Origin: Variovorax paradoxus
GTDB taxonomy: Bacteria > Pseudomonadota > Gammaproteobacteria > Burkholderiales > Burkholderiaceae_C
Assembly: GCF_009755665.1 (NCBI RefSeq)
Contig: NZ_CP046622.1
Location: forward strand, 2,170,001 to 2,234,000
Reading direction: 5' to 3'
DNA: 64,000 nucleotides
Part shown: in pieces, positions 32,604 through 41,377 of the stretch
Layout: each line of letters starts with the position of its first letter
How positions within the stretch are numbered: the first letter of the stretch is position 1
Program-made: the position numbers and the translations under genes
The notes under the pieces: generated by a model
What the model was told of the DNA's origin: nothing
Databases searched by the model: none
The model's input: only the letters and a program-made list of their open reading frames with translations

Positions 32604-32795
32604 ATGCCCGAAGACACCAACATTCCGTTGCCGTCCGCGCCCGAATCTTCGCGCGCTGCATTCCAGGTGCTGGCCGAGCGCGTGGGAGTGCTTGCGCCGG
32701 GGGCACCGCTGTCGGACGAACTCATGAAGTTCGCCGAAGGCGTAATGCAACTCGCCGCGGAGGGCAAGGTTCCGCGCAAGCGCGAAGGTTCGTAG
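32604..32795 (+). CDS. Small hypothetical protein, 63 aa
   Basis: A short soluble protein beginning MPEDTNIPLPSAPESSRAAF, with a helical middle (QVLAERVGVLAPGAPLSDEL) and a basic end (KVPRKREGS). Family not recognised. GGAGGGGGCGGCTTC lies before the ATG at 32604, and it follows the second hemerythrin by 18 bp, which supports co-transcription. It is convergent with the FAD oxidoreductase gene with a 10-bp gap. Confidence 0.6.
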   Translation: MPEDTNIPLPSAPESSRAAFQVLAERVGVLAPGAPLSDELMKFAEGVMQLAAEGKVPRKREGS

Positions 32796-32805
32796 CCGGG
32801 CGGGG

Positions 32806-34119
32806 CTACAGCATGTCGCGTAGCCGGTAGTACATCATCCCCAGCACGAGTGCGGGGGTGCGAAGCAGGGTGCCGCCGGGAAAGGCAAGGTGCCTGATGC
32901 GGGCGAACAGGTCGAAGCGCTCCGCCTGCCCCGCAATGGCCTCTGCCGCCAGCTTGCCCGCCATGCCAGTCAGCGCCAGGCCATGGCCGGAGAAGCCTTG
33001 CAGGTAATAGATGTTGCTGCCGATGCGCCCAAAATCAGGCGCCTTGTTCATGGTGATGTCGACGAAGCCGCCCCAGGCGTGGTCGATGCCGAGGTCCGAC
33101 AGCTGCGGAAACACCATGAGCATGCTTTTGCGGATTTTCTCGATCAGGTTGCGCGGGGTGCGGGCGCTGTAGCTGTCGCCGGAACCGAACAGCAGCCGGT
33201 GGTCGGCGCTCAGGCGGAAATAGTCGAGCACGAAGTTCGTGTCCGAAGCGGCCGGCCGGCCGCGCATGAGCGCATCCGCGCGGGCCTTGTCCATTGGCTC
33301 GGTCGCGATCATGTAGGTGCCCACGGGCATGATGCGCGATGACACTTCGGGCGCCACGTCGTCGCCGTATTCCGCAAGGTAGACGTTGCCCGCCAGCACC
33401 ACGAAGCTGCACCACACCTCGCCCTGCGCGGTCTTCACCACCGGCCGCGTGCCGCGCTCGATGACCTGGGCCGCAGAGTTCTCGTGCAGCTGCGCGCCGG
33501 CGGCCCGCGCTGCGGAAGCCAGGCCCAGCGAATACTTGAGCGGATGCAGGTGGCCCGAAAACGCGTCGAAGGTGCCGGCGTCGAAGCGCTTGCTGTCGAC
33601 CCATTGCGCAATTTCCCCGGAGCCCAGCCATTGCAGCGGGTAGCCGTGGATGCGGCCCACGTGCTCCATCCATCGCCGGAGCGCGCGCGACTTCGAGGGC
33701 TTGACCGAAAGGTTCAGGTAACCGGGCTGCCAGTCGCAGTCGATGGCATGGCGGGCCATGCGGTCGCGCAGCAGGTTCAGCCCTTCGACGGAGACATTCC
33801 AGGCGCGGCGAGCGTCTTCGGGTGTGAATTGCTTCTCGATGGCGTCTTCGCCGTCGGAGCCGAAGCCGACAATGGCCTGCCCGCCATTGCGGCCCGAGGC
33901 TCCCCAGCCGACGCGCTGCGCCTCGAGCAGCACCACCGCGTAGCCGCGCGAAGCCAGCTCCAGCGCCGCGGAAAGGCCCGCGAGGCCGCCGCCCACCACG
34001 CAGACGTCGGCGGTGGCAATGCCTTCGAGCGGGCGCGCAGCTTCGAACCGCTCGGCGCGCTGCACGCTCGCTTCGTAGTAGGAGTTCTCGACGACGCCGA
34101 GTTCTTTCCGCAGCAGCAA
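32806..34119 (-). CDS. FAD-dependent oxidoreductase, DadA/PuuB-type, TTG start
   Basis: A 437-residue DAO-family flavoprotein. The FAD-binding GxGxxG is in ADVCVVGGGLAGLSAALELA, and the family motif GWGASGRNGGQAIVGFG follows at about residue 72. The C-terminal part includes GSNIYYLQGFSGHGLALTGM. It resembles gamma-glutamylputrescine oxidoreductase and D-amino acid dehydrogenases, which oxidise amines. The first codon available is the TTG at 34119, immediately after the stop of homospermidine synthase, so the two are translated from one message. Pairing with that gene makes a polyamine substrate likely. Confidence 0.85.
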   Translation of the reverse strand: MLLRKELGVVENSYYEASVQRAERFEAARPLEGIATADVCVVGGGLAGLSAALELASRGYAVVLLEAQRVGWGASGRNGGQAIVGFGSDGEDAIEKQFTPEDARRAWNVSVEGLNLLRDRMARHAIDCDWQPGYLNLSVKPSKSRALRRWMEHVGRIHGYPLQWLGSGEIAQWVDSKRFDAGTFDAFSGHLHPLKYSLGLASAARAAGAQLHENSAAQVIERGTRPVVKTAQGEVWCSFVVLAGNVYLAEYGDDVAPEVSSRIMPVGTYMIATEPMDKARADALMRGRPAASDTNFVLDYFRLSADHRLLFGSGDSYSARTPRNLIEKIRKSMLMVFPQLSDLGIDHAWGGFVDITMNKAPDFGRIGSNIYYLQGFSGHGLALTGMAGKLAAEAIAGQAERFDLFARIRHLAFPGGTLLRTPALVLGMMYYRLRDML

Positions 34120-35544
34120 TCAGGTCACCCGGAAGTTGAGAAACTGCCAGGGGTCTTCTTCATCCTTTTCTTCATTGAAGAGCGGGCTGCGGTCTTTGAG
34201 CGGCGTCCAGTCGCCGTACACGCCCGCCACCTCTCCCAGGTAGGGCATTGCGGCTTCCAGGACCACGCGGTGATCGAGGTCGTCGGGCTCCACCAGCCCG
34301 GCGTCGGGGTTGCGCAGCGCCCACAGCATGCCGCCCAGGATGCCGGCCACCACCTGCAGGCTGGTGGCGCTGTTGGCGGGCGCCAGTTCGCGCGCCTGCT
34401 CGATGGTGAGTCGGGAGCCGTACCAGTAGACGCCCTTGGGATTGCCCATCAACAGCACGCCGAGCTCGTCCATGCCTTCGGCGATTTCGTCGCGGATGAT
34501 TTTCTGGCGGTGCTGCAGGCGCCAGTTCTTTCCGGCCACCTCGTGCAGCGAGAGCACGGCGTCGTCGCACGGGTGGTAGGCGTAGTGCACCGTGGGGCGG
34601 TACACCACCTCGCCGTCCTTGCGCAGCGTCAGGTGGTCGGCAATGGAAATCGATTCGGCATGCGTCACCAGAAAGCCGTGGTAGGGCCCTTCGAGCGGCG
34701 TCCAACTGCGCACCCGCGTGCCGATGCCGGGCCGGCCGAGGTAGATGGCCGCATCGCTGCCGAAGCCGTGCCGCGCCGCATCGGCTGGCCAGTGCTGCTC
34801 GTGCGTGCCCCATCCGAGTTCGGCCGGCTGCAGGCCCTCGTCGACGAAGCCCTGCACCGACCAGGTGTTGACGAATTCGTTGCGCTGCTTGCGCTGCCTT
34901 GCCGCCTGGGTGTCGCGCTCGGCAATGTGAATGACCTTGATTTCCAGCTGCCGCGCAAGTGCGGCCCAGTCCTCGTAGCTCGCGGGCATCGATTCGAGCT
35001 GCGCATGAGTGTCGGCCGCAATGTTCAGCAGCGCCTGCTTGAGCAACGCGGACACCAGCCCCGGATTGGCGCCTTGGGTGATCACGGCCGTGGGCCCGCT
35101 GCGCTTGTCGAGGCGCCAGGCCAGCACCTCTTCGCGCAGGCTGTAGTTCGAGCGGCGGGAAGGCGGCACGCCGGGGTCGTCGTAGCGCCCAGGCCATGGC
35201 TCATTGCAGGTGTCCAGGTAGAAGGCGCCGCGTTCGCGGCAGAGCTTGATGAGCGCAAGGCTCGAAACATCGACCGACAGGTTGACCAGGAAATCGCCCT
35301 TGGACAGCAACGGCTCGAGCACGGCGGCCAAATTGCCTTCTTCGAGCCGCGCAGGAATGACCTCGACGCCCAGTTCCTTGGCAACGCCGCTGCGGTCCTC
35401 GCCCGGCTTCACGATCTTGATGTCGGAGACCTTCAGGCCGAAATGGCGCAACAGCAACGGCAGCAGCGCCTGCCCGATGGAGCCGAAGCCGATCATGGTG
35501 AGCCTGCCGTCGAACCGCGCCAGCAATTCATTCTTCTTGGTCAT
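34120..35544 (-). CDS. hss: Homospermidine synthase
   Basis: A 474-residue enzyme that makes homospermidine from putrescine with NAD as a hydride shuttle. The Rossmann motif is MIGFGSIGQALLPLLLRHFG at about residues 17-36. Characteristic segments are FYLDTCNEPWPGRYDDPGVP, ANPGLVSALLKQALLNIA and GVYWYGSRLTIEQARELAPA. Length matches the bacterial family. The ATG at 35544 is used; AGGTTGCGG upstream is a modest site. The FAD amine oxidoreductase follows directly on the same strand, suggesting linked synthesis and turnover of polyamines. Confidence 0.9.
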   Translation of the reverse strand: MTKKNELLARFDGRLTMIGFGSIGQALLPLLLRHFGLKVSDIKIVKPGEDRSGVAKELGVEVIPARLEEGNLAAVLEPLLSKGDFLVNLSVDVSSLALIKLCRERGAFYLDTCNEPWPGRYDDPGVPPSRRSNYSLREEVLAWRLDKRSGPTAVITQGANPGLVSALLKQALLNIAADTHAQLESMPASYEDWAALARQLEIKVIHIAERDTQAARQRKQRNEFVNTWSVQGFVDEGLQPAELGWGTHEQHWPADAARHGFGSDAAIYLGRPGIGTRVRSWTPLEGPYHGFLVTHAESISIADHLTLRKDGEVVYRPTVHYAYHPCDDAVLSLHEVAGKNWRLQHRQKIIRDEIAEGMDELGVLLMGNPKGVYWYGSRLTIEQARELAPANSATSLQVVAGILGGMLWALRNPDAGLVEPDDLDHRVVLEAAMPYLGEVAGVYGDWTPLKDRSPLFNEEKDEEDPWQFLNFRVT

Positions 35545-35752
35545 CCGCAACCTCGCTGAGTGGCACCGGCGCTGGCCGCCGGGCTGTCTGCTGCCTGGTT
35601 TTCCGTTCGTGTTCAAAAATGTGGTGCCACCAGTTGCGTCCACGCGTCAGCTTGCCTTTGCCGAAGGTGTAGGAGGACTCCATAAACGGTCGTTTTTGCT
35701 GGCTCATGGTAGAAACCGGCCACCCTGCGCGCGTCGCGCATCGCACCGTCCG

Positions 35753-37396
35753 ATGGCAGAAAACTCCAACCCGAGAATTTCCGGAATTTCCGAAGAAATA
35801 GCCCGCACCGCCTGGCCGCTTTGGCTGGTGCTGGGCGTGGCGTTGCTGCTTTTGGGCGGCTGCGCGGGCCTGCCGTCGGGCGTGGAACGCAAGCCGTCAA
35901 TGGCCATCACCAACGGCACCGACACGACGCTGGGGCGCCTTGTCACGGCGGCTTCACCGCCGGGGCAGGGCTTGAGCGGATTTCGGCTGCTGCCCATGGC
36001 GCAGTTTTCGCTGCATGCGCGCATCGAACTGGCGAAGCGCGCGCAGCGCTCCATAGACGTTCAGTACTACCTGGTGCAGAACGACGAAACCGGCCGCTAC
36101 CTGCTTCGCACATTGCGCGACGCGGCGGAGCGCGGCGTGCGCGTGCGCCTTTTGGTGGACGACCTCTACACCGCGGGCGCCGATCCGCTGTTCGCGGGCC
36201 TGGCGGCGCATCCCAATGCCGAGGTGCGGATGTTCAATCCGTTTCCGGCCGGGAGGGAGCGCCTGGGCACGCGCTGGGCTTCGTCGCTGCTCGACTTCGA
36301 CCGCGTGCACCGCCGCATGCACAACAAGCTCTTCGTGGTCGACAACGTGATGGCGGTCATGGGCGGGCGAAACATCGCCAACGAATACTTCCTGCGGGAC
36401 GGCGGTTCCAACTTCATCGACATCGACACGCTGGTGGCCGGTACCGTGGTGCCGCGGCTTTCGTCGCTGTTCGACATGTACTGGAACAGCCCCTATGTGT
36501 ACCCCGTGGAGTCGCTGGTGTCGACCGGCTGGGCCACGCCGCAGCAGTTGCGTGACCGCTTCGAGCAATTGACCGGCGGGCCGGACACGCTGCACCCCGA
36601 TCCGCTTGCTTCAACCGACCTGCTGGGCAACAACGCGCTGGCCAAGGACCTGGACGAAGGCGCGCTCTCGCTCGTGTGGGCGCGAGCCGAAGCCTACGCC
36701 GACGCGCCTGCCAAGGCGCTGGGCCCCACGGAAGAGGCCCGCGGCCTACCGGCCGACGAGTCGACCGACAGCGTGCTCTACAACGTGCGGCGCTACATAC
36801 GCGGCGCGGAGCACGAGATCCTGCAAACCACGCCATATCTGATTCCGGGGCGCGGTGGCATGGAGTCGATGCGCACCGTGCGGCAAAAGGGCGTGAGCTA
36901 CACCATCGTGACCAATTCGCTCGCGGCCACCGACGAATCACTGGTGCACATCGGCTACCGCCGCTACCGGCCCGAGATGCTGCGGCTGGGGGTGGCGCTC
37001 TACGAACTGAGCCCCAAGCGCGTGGAAGAAACCAAGCGCTTCGGCATCTACGGTTCGGCGAGCGGAAGGCTGCACGGAAAGTCGGCCGTGATCGACCGCA
37101 ACATCGTCTTCATCGGCTCGATGAACTTCGATCCGCGCTCGATGCTGCACAACACCGAGGTCGGCATTTTCATCTTCAGCCCGCAGATCGCGCAGCAGCT
37201 CACCAGCCTGATCGGCTTCATGCGGCTCGACGGTGCCTACCAGCTGCAGCTGGGGCCGCGCGGCGGCATCGAATGGGTGAGCCCGGCCTCGGGCGACGGC
37301 GCCGACACCATCCTGCACGTGGAGCCGGAAACCGATTTCTGGTCGCGCTGGAAGCTGGAGCTGTTCGCTCCGCTGGTGCCCGAGAGCCTGCTCTAG
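35753..37396 (+). CDS. Phospholipase D-family lipoprotein (ClsC-like cardiolipin synthase)
   Basis: A 547-residue protein with two HKD motifs, HNKLFVVDNVMAVMGGRN at about residue 190 and HGKSAVIDRNIVFIGSMNFD at about residue 443. It therefore has the PLD phosphatidyl-transferase fold. The N-terminus has a hydrophobic segment ending in the lipobox LLGGC (about residue 38), so it is probably a lipoprotein facing the periplasm. Length and motif spacing match ClsC/YmdC-like cardiolipin synthases rather than secreted phospholipases. The ATG at 35753 is chosen. A hairpin-like GCGGCG/CGCCGC follows the stop. Confidence 0.87.
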   Translation: MAENSNPRISGISEEIARTAWPLWLVLGVALLLLGGCAGLPSGVERKPSMAITNGTDTTLGRLVTAASPPGQGLSGFRLLPMAQFSLHARIELAKRAQRSIDVQYYLVQNDETGRYLLRTLRDAAERGVRVRLLVDDLYTAGADPLFAGLAAHPNAEVRMFNPFPAGRERLGTRWASSLLDFDRVHRRMHNKLFVVDNVMAVMGGRNIANEYFLRDGGSNFIDIDTLVAGTVVPRLSSLFDMYWNSPYVYPVESLVSTGWATPQQLRDRFEQLTGGPDTLHPDPLASTDLLGNNALAKDLDEGALSLVWARAEAYADAPAKALGPTEEARGLPADESTDSVLYNVRRYIRGAEHEILQTTPYLIPGRGGMESMRTVRQKGVSYTIVTNSLAATDESLVHIGYRRYRPEMLRLGVALYELSPKRVEETKRFGIYGSASGRLHGKSAVIDRNIVFIGSMNFDPRSMLHNTEVGIFIFSPQIAQQLTSLIGFMRLDGAYQLQLGPRGGIEWVSPASGDGADTILHVEPETDFWSRWKLELFAPLVPESLL

Positions 37397-37423
37397 CGGC
37401 GTGCGTGCGCCGCCACCGGGGGC

Positions 37424-37930
37424 CTAGTGCTGCAGGCGCCCGCTCAGGTAGGGCTCGGGATCGACGGCGGTGCCGTTCTTGCGGATTTCGAAATGCACCT
37501 TCACGCGGTCGGTGCCGCTCTTGCCCATTTCGGCAATTTTCTGGCCCTGGCGCACCACCGCGTTTTCCTTGACGACGATGTTTTCAGCGTGGGCGTATGC
37601 GGTGAGGAAGGTGTCGTTGTGCTTGACGATGACCATGTTGCCGTAGCCGCGCAGTTCGCCGCCCACGTACACCACGCGGCCGTCTGCCGAAGCCACGACC
37701 GGGTCGCCAAGGTTGCCCGCGATGTCCAGGCCCTTGTTGCGCACGCCGTCGAAGCGGGCAATGGTGGTGCCGCTGGCGGGCCGGATGAACATGGCTTGGG
37801 GCTGCTGAACGGGTGGTGGCACGTTCACGCCGGCCCGGGGAGGCGGTGCGGGCGTGGTGCAGGCTGCAAGGCCGGCCGCCACGAGTAGCGCGGCGCCGGT
37901 ACGGGAAACAAAAGTCTGAAGGTGCTGCAT
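37424..37930 (-). CDS. NlpD-like lipoprotein with degenerate LytM (M23) domain
   Basis: A 168-residue lipoprotein (lipobox LAAC at about residue 24). A Pro-rich linker is followed by a LytM/M23 domain: GVRNKGLDIAGNLGDPVVAS, GYGNMVIVKHNDTFLTAYAH, and RVKVHFEIRKNGTAVDPEPY. The Zn-binding His of the HxxxD motif is Asn (NKGLD) and the HxH motif has Lys in place of its first His (KVHF). It therefore probably does not cut peptidoglycan but activates an amidase, as NlpD and EnvC do. Unlike NlpD it has no LysM domain and is short. Confidence 0.82.
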   Translation of the reverse strand: MQHLQTFVSRTGAALLVAAGLAACTTPAPPPRAGVNVPPPVQQPQAMFIRPASGTTIARFDGVRNKGLDIAGNLGDPVVASADGRVVYVGGELRGYGNMVIVKHNDTFLTAYAHAENIVVKENAVVRQGQKIAEMGKSGTDRVKVHFEIRKNGTAVDPEPYLSGRLQH

Positions 37931-38083
37931 GGTTCTCTTTGGAACGAATTCGTTGCTGAGGGTTCCTTCGGCTCGGCACGCCGGGCGAGTTACCGCCGGC
38001 ATGCTAGCAAACTCGCAGGGCGCCGGCAGGTGCCGGACCCTGGGAGAAGGGGGCCTAAGGGACTGGCGGTGCCCGCTCTTTTG

Positions 38084-38596
38084 TTACTTGAGCGGAATGG
38101 GCGTGCCGCGGTCGATCGGCACCGCCGTCACGCTGTTCTTCGGCGAGCCGTCGATCAGCAGGTCGGAGTAGGTAAGGTAGATGAGCGTATTGCGCCGGGC
38201 GTCGACCATGCGCACCACGCGCAGCCGCTTGAAAAGAATCGACAGCCGCTCGGTGTAGACCTCTTCGCGCTTGGGCAGCGGCTGCGTGATGCTCACGGGG
38301 CCGACCTGGCGGCAGGCGATGGAGGCTTCCGACTTGTCTTCGGCAACGCCGAAGGCGCCGGCCAGCCCGCCTGTCTTGGCACGCGAGACGTAACAGGTGA
38401 CGCCGCTGACCTTGGGGTCGTCGTACGCCTCGACCACGATCTTGTGATCCGGGCCGATGAGCTTGAACGCGGTGTCGACGTCGCCCACGATTTCCGCTTG
38501 CGCCGCCGGGGCCAGCGCAAGGCCCAGGCCAACGACAACGGTGGATGCGAGCGCCGCACGGAAGAGGGCGGTGGCCCGCAATGCCTGAATGGTCAT
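38084..38596 (-). CDS. creA: CreA family exported protein
   Basis: A 170-residue protein with a signal peptide of about 34 residues (ending APAAQAEIVG). The mature domain matches CreA: AFKLIGPDHKIVVEAYDDPK, VSGVTCYVSRAKTGGLAGAF, GVAEDKSEASIACRQVGPVS and NTLIYLTYSDLLIDGSPKNS. The function of CreA is not established. The two conserved Cys are retained. It is five bases downstream of the NUDIX gene on the same strand and is probably co-transcribed with it. Confidence 0.9.
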   Translation of the reverse strand: MTIQALRATALFRAALASTVVVGLGLALAPAAQAEIVGDVDTAFKLIGPDHKIVVEAYDDPKVSGVTCYVSRAKTGGLAGAFGVAEDKSEASIACRQVGPVSITQPLPKREEVYTERLSILFKRLRVVRMVDARRNTLIYLTYSDLLIDGSPKNSVTAVPIDRGTPIPLK

Positions 38597-38601
38597 GTGT
38601 T

Positions 38602-39153
38602 TCAAACGATGCTGAGTTCGTGCACGCGGTCGAAGCTGCCGCGCCGCCGGTCCTCGAAGAAGTGTTCCAACGCCTCGCGCACGGTACGAAACGCGATTTC
38701 TTCCCAGGGAATTTCTTCCTCGGTGAAAAGCCGGGCCTCGATGGTTTCGTGGCCCGGGTCGAAGCGGTCGTCCAGCAGGCGGGCGCGGTAGAACAGGTGC
38801 ACCTGCCCCACGCGCACGACGCTGATCACCGCGAAGAGGCCCTGCATTTCGTAGTTGGCGCCGGCCTCTTCGTCGGTTTCGCGTGCCGCGCCCTGGGCCG
38901 CGGTTTCGCCAAGCTCCATGAAGCCCGCGGGCAGCGTCCATTTGCCCCAGCGCGGCTCGATGTTGCGCTTGCACAGCAGCACCTTGTCGCCGAGCACGGG
39001 AATGGTGCCCACCACGTTCAGCGGGTTCTCGTAGTGGATGGTGCTGCAGGCGGGGCAGACGGCGCGTTCCTTGGTGTCGCCGTCGTCCGGAATGCGGTAG
39101 ACCACCGCGGTGCCGCAGTTCTTGCAGTGCTTGATGGGTACGCGCAGGATCAT
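38602..39153 (-). CDS. NUDIX hydrolase with N-terminal zinc ribbon
   Basis: A 183-residue protein. The N-terminal zinc ribbon has CKNCG and CPAC (about residues 10-36), and the NUDIX box is GFMELGETAAQGAARETDEE with AGA following, at about residue 78. This arrangement is seen in NADH pyrophosphatase-like and ADP-ribose or nucleotide-hydrolysing NUDIX proteins. The substrate is not evident. The gene is followed by creA and preceded by the FAH-family gene on the same strand. Confidence 0.9.
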   Translation of the reverse strand: MILRVPIKHCKNCGTAVVYRIPDDGDTKERAVCPACSTIHYENPLNVVGTIPVLGDKVLLCKRNIEPRWGKWTLPAGFMELGETAAQGAARETDEEAGANYEMQGLFAVISVVRVGQVHLFYRARLLDDRFDPGHETIEARLFTEEEIPWEEIAFRTVREALEHFFEDRRRGSFDRVHELSIV

Positions 39154-39174
39154 GGAGCGTTGGGGCGCAGGCCC

Positions 39175-39876
39175 TTAGACGACCTTGACGGTCAGCTTTG
39201 GCAGGCCCGCCACTTCGCCGACCAGCGTGTCGCCCGCCACCACCGCCGCCACGCCTTCGGGCGTGCCGGTGAAGATCAGGTCGCCGGGCTGCAGCTCCCA
39301 GGCGGCCGAAAGATGCTCGATGGTTTCGGCCACGTTCCAGATGAGCTTGGCTACCGTGCTGCGCTGGCGGTCGGTGCCGTTCACCTTCAGCGAGATTTCG
39401 GCCTTTTCGGCATCGCCGGCCTGTGCCACGGGCACGATGGGGCCGATGGGCGCGCTCTGCTCGAAGCCCTTGCCGATGTCCCAGGGGCGGCCTTGCTTCT
39501 TCATCTCGCCCTGCAGGTCGCGGCGCGTCATGTCCAGGCCCACGGCGTAGCCGTAGATGTGCTTGTGTGCATCGGCCGCCAAGATGTTCTTGCCGCCGGT
39601 GCCGATGGCCACCACCAGTTCGATCTCGTGGTGCAGGTTCTTGGTCAGCGTGGGGTAGGCCATGGTGCCGGTCTGGCCCGCATCGACCACCACGAGCGCG
39701 TCGGCCGGCTTCATGAAGAAGAACGGCGGCTCGCGGCCGGTAAAGCCCATTTCCTTGGCGTGATCTTCATAGTTGCGGCCCACGCAATAGATGCGGTGCA
39801 CCGGAAAACGGGCGGGCTGCCCGACCACCGGAACCGAAACGGTCGCGGGCGGGGCGAAAACAAACTCGGAAGCCAT
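39175..39876 (-). CDS. Fumarylacetoacetate hydrolase (FAH) family protein
   Basis: A 233-residue enzyme. Motifs include IYCVGRNYEDHAKEMGF, PPFFFMKPADALV, a metal-binding LHHEIELVVAIG (E-x-E) and YAVGLDMTRRDLQGEMKKQG. The family cleaves C-C bonds in fumarylpyruvate, acylpyruvates or related compounds, or decarboxylates oxaloacetate. The divergent maleylacetoacetate isomerase gene 86 bp away suggests an aromatic-ring pathway such as gentisate or homogentisate, where fumarylpyruvate or fumarylacetoacetate is the substrate. Size is closer to fumarylpyruvate hydrolase than to the longer fumarylacetoacetase. Confidence 0.88.
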   Translation of the reverse strand: MASEFVFAPPATVSVPVVGQPARFPVHRIYCVGRNYEDHAKEMGFTGREPPFFFMKPADALVVVDAGQTGTMAYPTLTKNLHHEIELVVAIGTGGKNILAADAHKHIYGYAVGLDMTRRDLQGEMKKQGRPWDIGKGFEQSAPIGPIVPVAQAGDAEKAEISLKVNGTDRQRSTVAKLIWNVAETIEHLSAAWELQPGDLIFTGTPEGVAAVVAGDTLVGEVAGLPKLTVKVV

Positions 39877-39962
39877 TGCGTCTGTCCTTTTCAGCGGAAC
39901 GGAGAAAAACGGCAGTGTGCCAGAGGCAGACCAGGGTTGTTCGCGAGCGCTATGCTTGCGCA

Positions 39963-40604
39963 ATGATGAAGCTGCATAACTACTTCCGCTCCTCGTCGTC
40001 CTTCCGGGTGCGCATTGCGCTCAACCTGAAGGGCCTGGACTACGACTACGTGCCGGTGCACATTGCCCGCGGCGACCATCGCACGGGCCCCTATTCGGCC
40101 ATTTCGGCCGACATGCTGGTGCCGCTGCTCGAGGACGAGGGCGAGCGCTTCTCGCAGTCGATGGCGATCATCGAATACCTGGACGAAACCCACCCCGAGC
40201 CGCCGTTGCTGCCGCACGACCCGGTGGGCCGGGCGCATGTGCGGGCGCTGGCGCAGTCGATTGCCTGCGAGATCCACCCGCTGAACAACCTGCGCGTGCT
40301 CAAGTACCTCGTGAAGGAGCTCAAGCTCGACGACGACGCCAAGAACACCTGGTACCGCCACTGGGTGCGCGACGGCATGCTGGCTTTCGAGCGGCAGCTC
40401 GCGCAGCACCCCGGCAGCACCTTCTGCTACGGCAATACGCCCACGCTGGCCGACTGCTGCCTGGTGCCGCAGATCTTCAACGGCAGGCGCTTCGACTGCG
40501 ACTTCAGCGGGCTGCCGCGCACCATGGCCGCCTTCGAGGCCTGCATGGCGCTCGACGCATTCCAGCGCGCCCAGCCCTCGCAGGCGCCCGACGCGGAAGC
40601 CTGA
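39963..40604 (+). CDS. maiA: Maleylacetoacetate isomerase (zeta-class glutathione transferase)
   Basis: A 213-residue glutathione-S-transferase fold protein. The zeta-class active-site motif is NYFRSSSSFRVRIALNLKGL (SSCxWRVRIAL-like, with Ser in place of Cys). GSH contacts are in QSMAIIEYLDETHPEPPLL, and the C-terminal domain has ACEIHPLNNLRVLKYLVKEL. It isomerises maleyl to fumaryl ketoacids with glutathione. The divergent FAH gene would act on the product, so together they form the last steps of an aromatic-ring route. A second ATG follows at 39966. The PgeF gene is 6 bp downstream. Confidence 0.9.
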   Translation: MMKLHNYFRSSSSFRVRIALNLKGLDYDYVPVHIARGDHRTGPYSAISADMLVPLLEDEGERFSQSMAIIEYLDETHPEPPLLPHDPVGRAHVRALAQSIACEIHPLNNLRVLKYLVKELKLDDDAKNTWYRHWVRDGMLAFERQLAQHPGSTFCYGNTPTLADCCLVPQIFNGRRFDCDFSGLPRTMAAFEACMALDAFQRAQPSQAPDAEA

Positions 40605-40609
40605 GCGGT

Positions 40610-41377
40610 ATGAACCCCGGCATGGACCCGCGCTGGCTCGTGCCCGACTGGCCGGCGCCGCAGAAAGTGCGGGCGCTGTGCACCACGCGCGCGGGCGGGG
40701 TATCGGCCGGGCGTTATGAAAGCCTGAACCTCGGCGACCACGTGGGCGACGAGCCGGCGCATGTCGCGGCCAACCGCACGCGTCTGCGGCAAGCCATCGG
40801 CGTGCGGCCGGTCTTCTTGCAGCAGGTGCATGGCAGCGAGGTCGTGGTGCTCGAGGGCGCCGGCAATTCGTTGCCCGATGGCGCCGCCGCCGATGCCTGC
40901 ACCACGGCCGATAGCGGCCTGGCCTGCACGATCATGGTGGCCGATTGCCTGCCCGTGCTTTTCACCGATACCGCAGGCCGCCGCGTGGCCGCCGCGCACG
41001 CAGGTTGGCGCGGCCTTGCCGGCGGCGTGCTTGAAGCAACCGCCGGGCGTTTCGCCGCCGAGCCTGGCAAGGTGCTGGCATGGCTCGGCCCCTGCATCGG
41101 GCCCAAGGCCTTCGAGGTGGGTGCGGAGGTCAAGGCCGCATTCGAGACGCATGCGCCGGAGGCTGCGTCGTGCTTTCAGCCTTCGCAATCGGCCGGCAAA
41201 TGGCTGGCCGACCTGCCGGCGCTCGCACGCCAGCGCTTGCGCGCGGCCGGCGTGGACGCGGTGCATGGCAACGACGGCAGCGACGGCTGGTGCACCGTCG
41301 GCAACCCGTCACGGTTCTTTTCGCACCGGCGGGACGGCGTCAGCGGCCGCTTCGCCGCCCTGGTCTGGAAGGCCTGA
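40610..41377 (+). CDS. pgeF: Peptidoglycan editing factor PgeF (YfiH/DUF152 family)
   Basis: A 255-residue protein of the YfiH copper-oxidase-like fold. Characteristic motifs are FLQQVHGSEVV (His ligand), VADCLPVLFTD (Cys ligand) and VAAAHAGWRGLAGGVLEAT (His ligand), with WLGPCIGPKAFEVG later. Family members have been linked to removal of wrongly built peptidoglycan precursors and to purine nucleoside phosphorylase/deaminase activity. Length and motifs are complete. Its 3' end overlaps the convergent small membrane-protein gene by 69 bp. Confidence 0.9.
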   Translation: MNPGMDPRWLVPDWPAPQKVRALCTTRAGGVSAGRYESLNLGDHVGDEPAHVAANRTRLRQAIGVRPVFLQQVHGSEVVVLEGAGNSLPDGAAADACTTADSGLACTIMVADCLPVLFTDTAGRRVAAAHAGWRGLAGGVLEATAGRFAAEPGKVLAWLGPCIGPKAFEVGAEVKAAFETHAPEAASCFQPSQSAGKWLADLPALARQRLRAAGVDAVHGNDGSDGWCTVGNPSRFFSHRRDGVSGRFAALVWKA

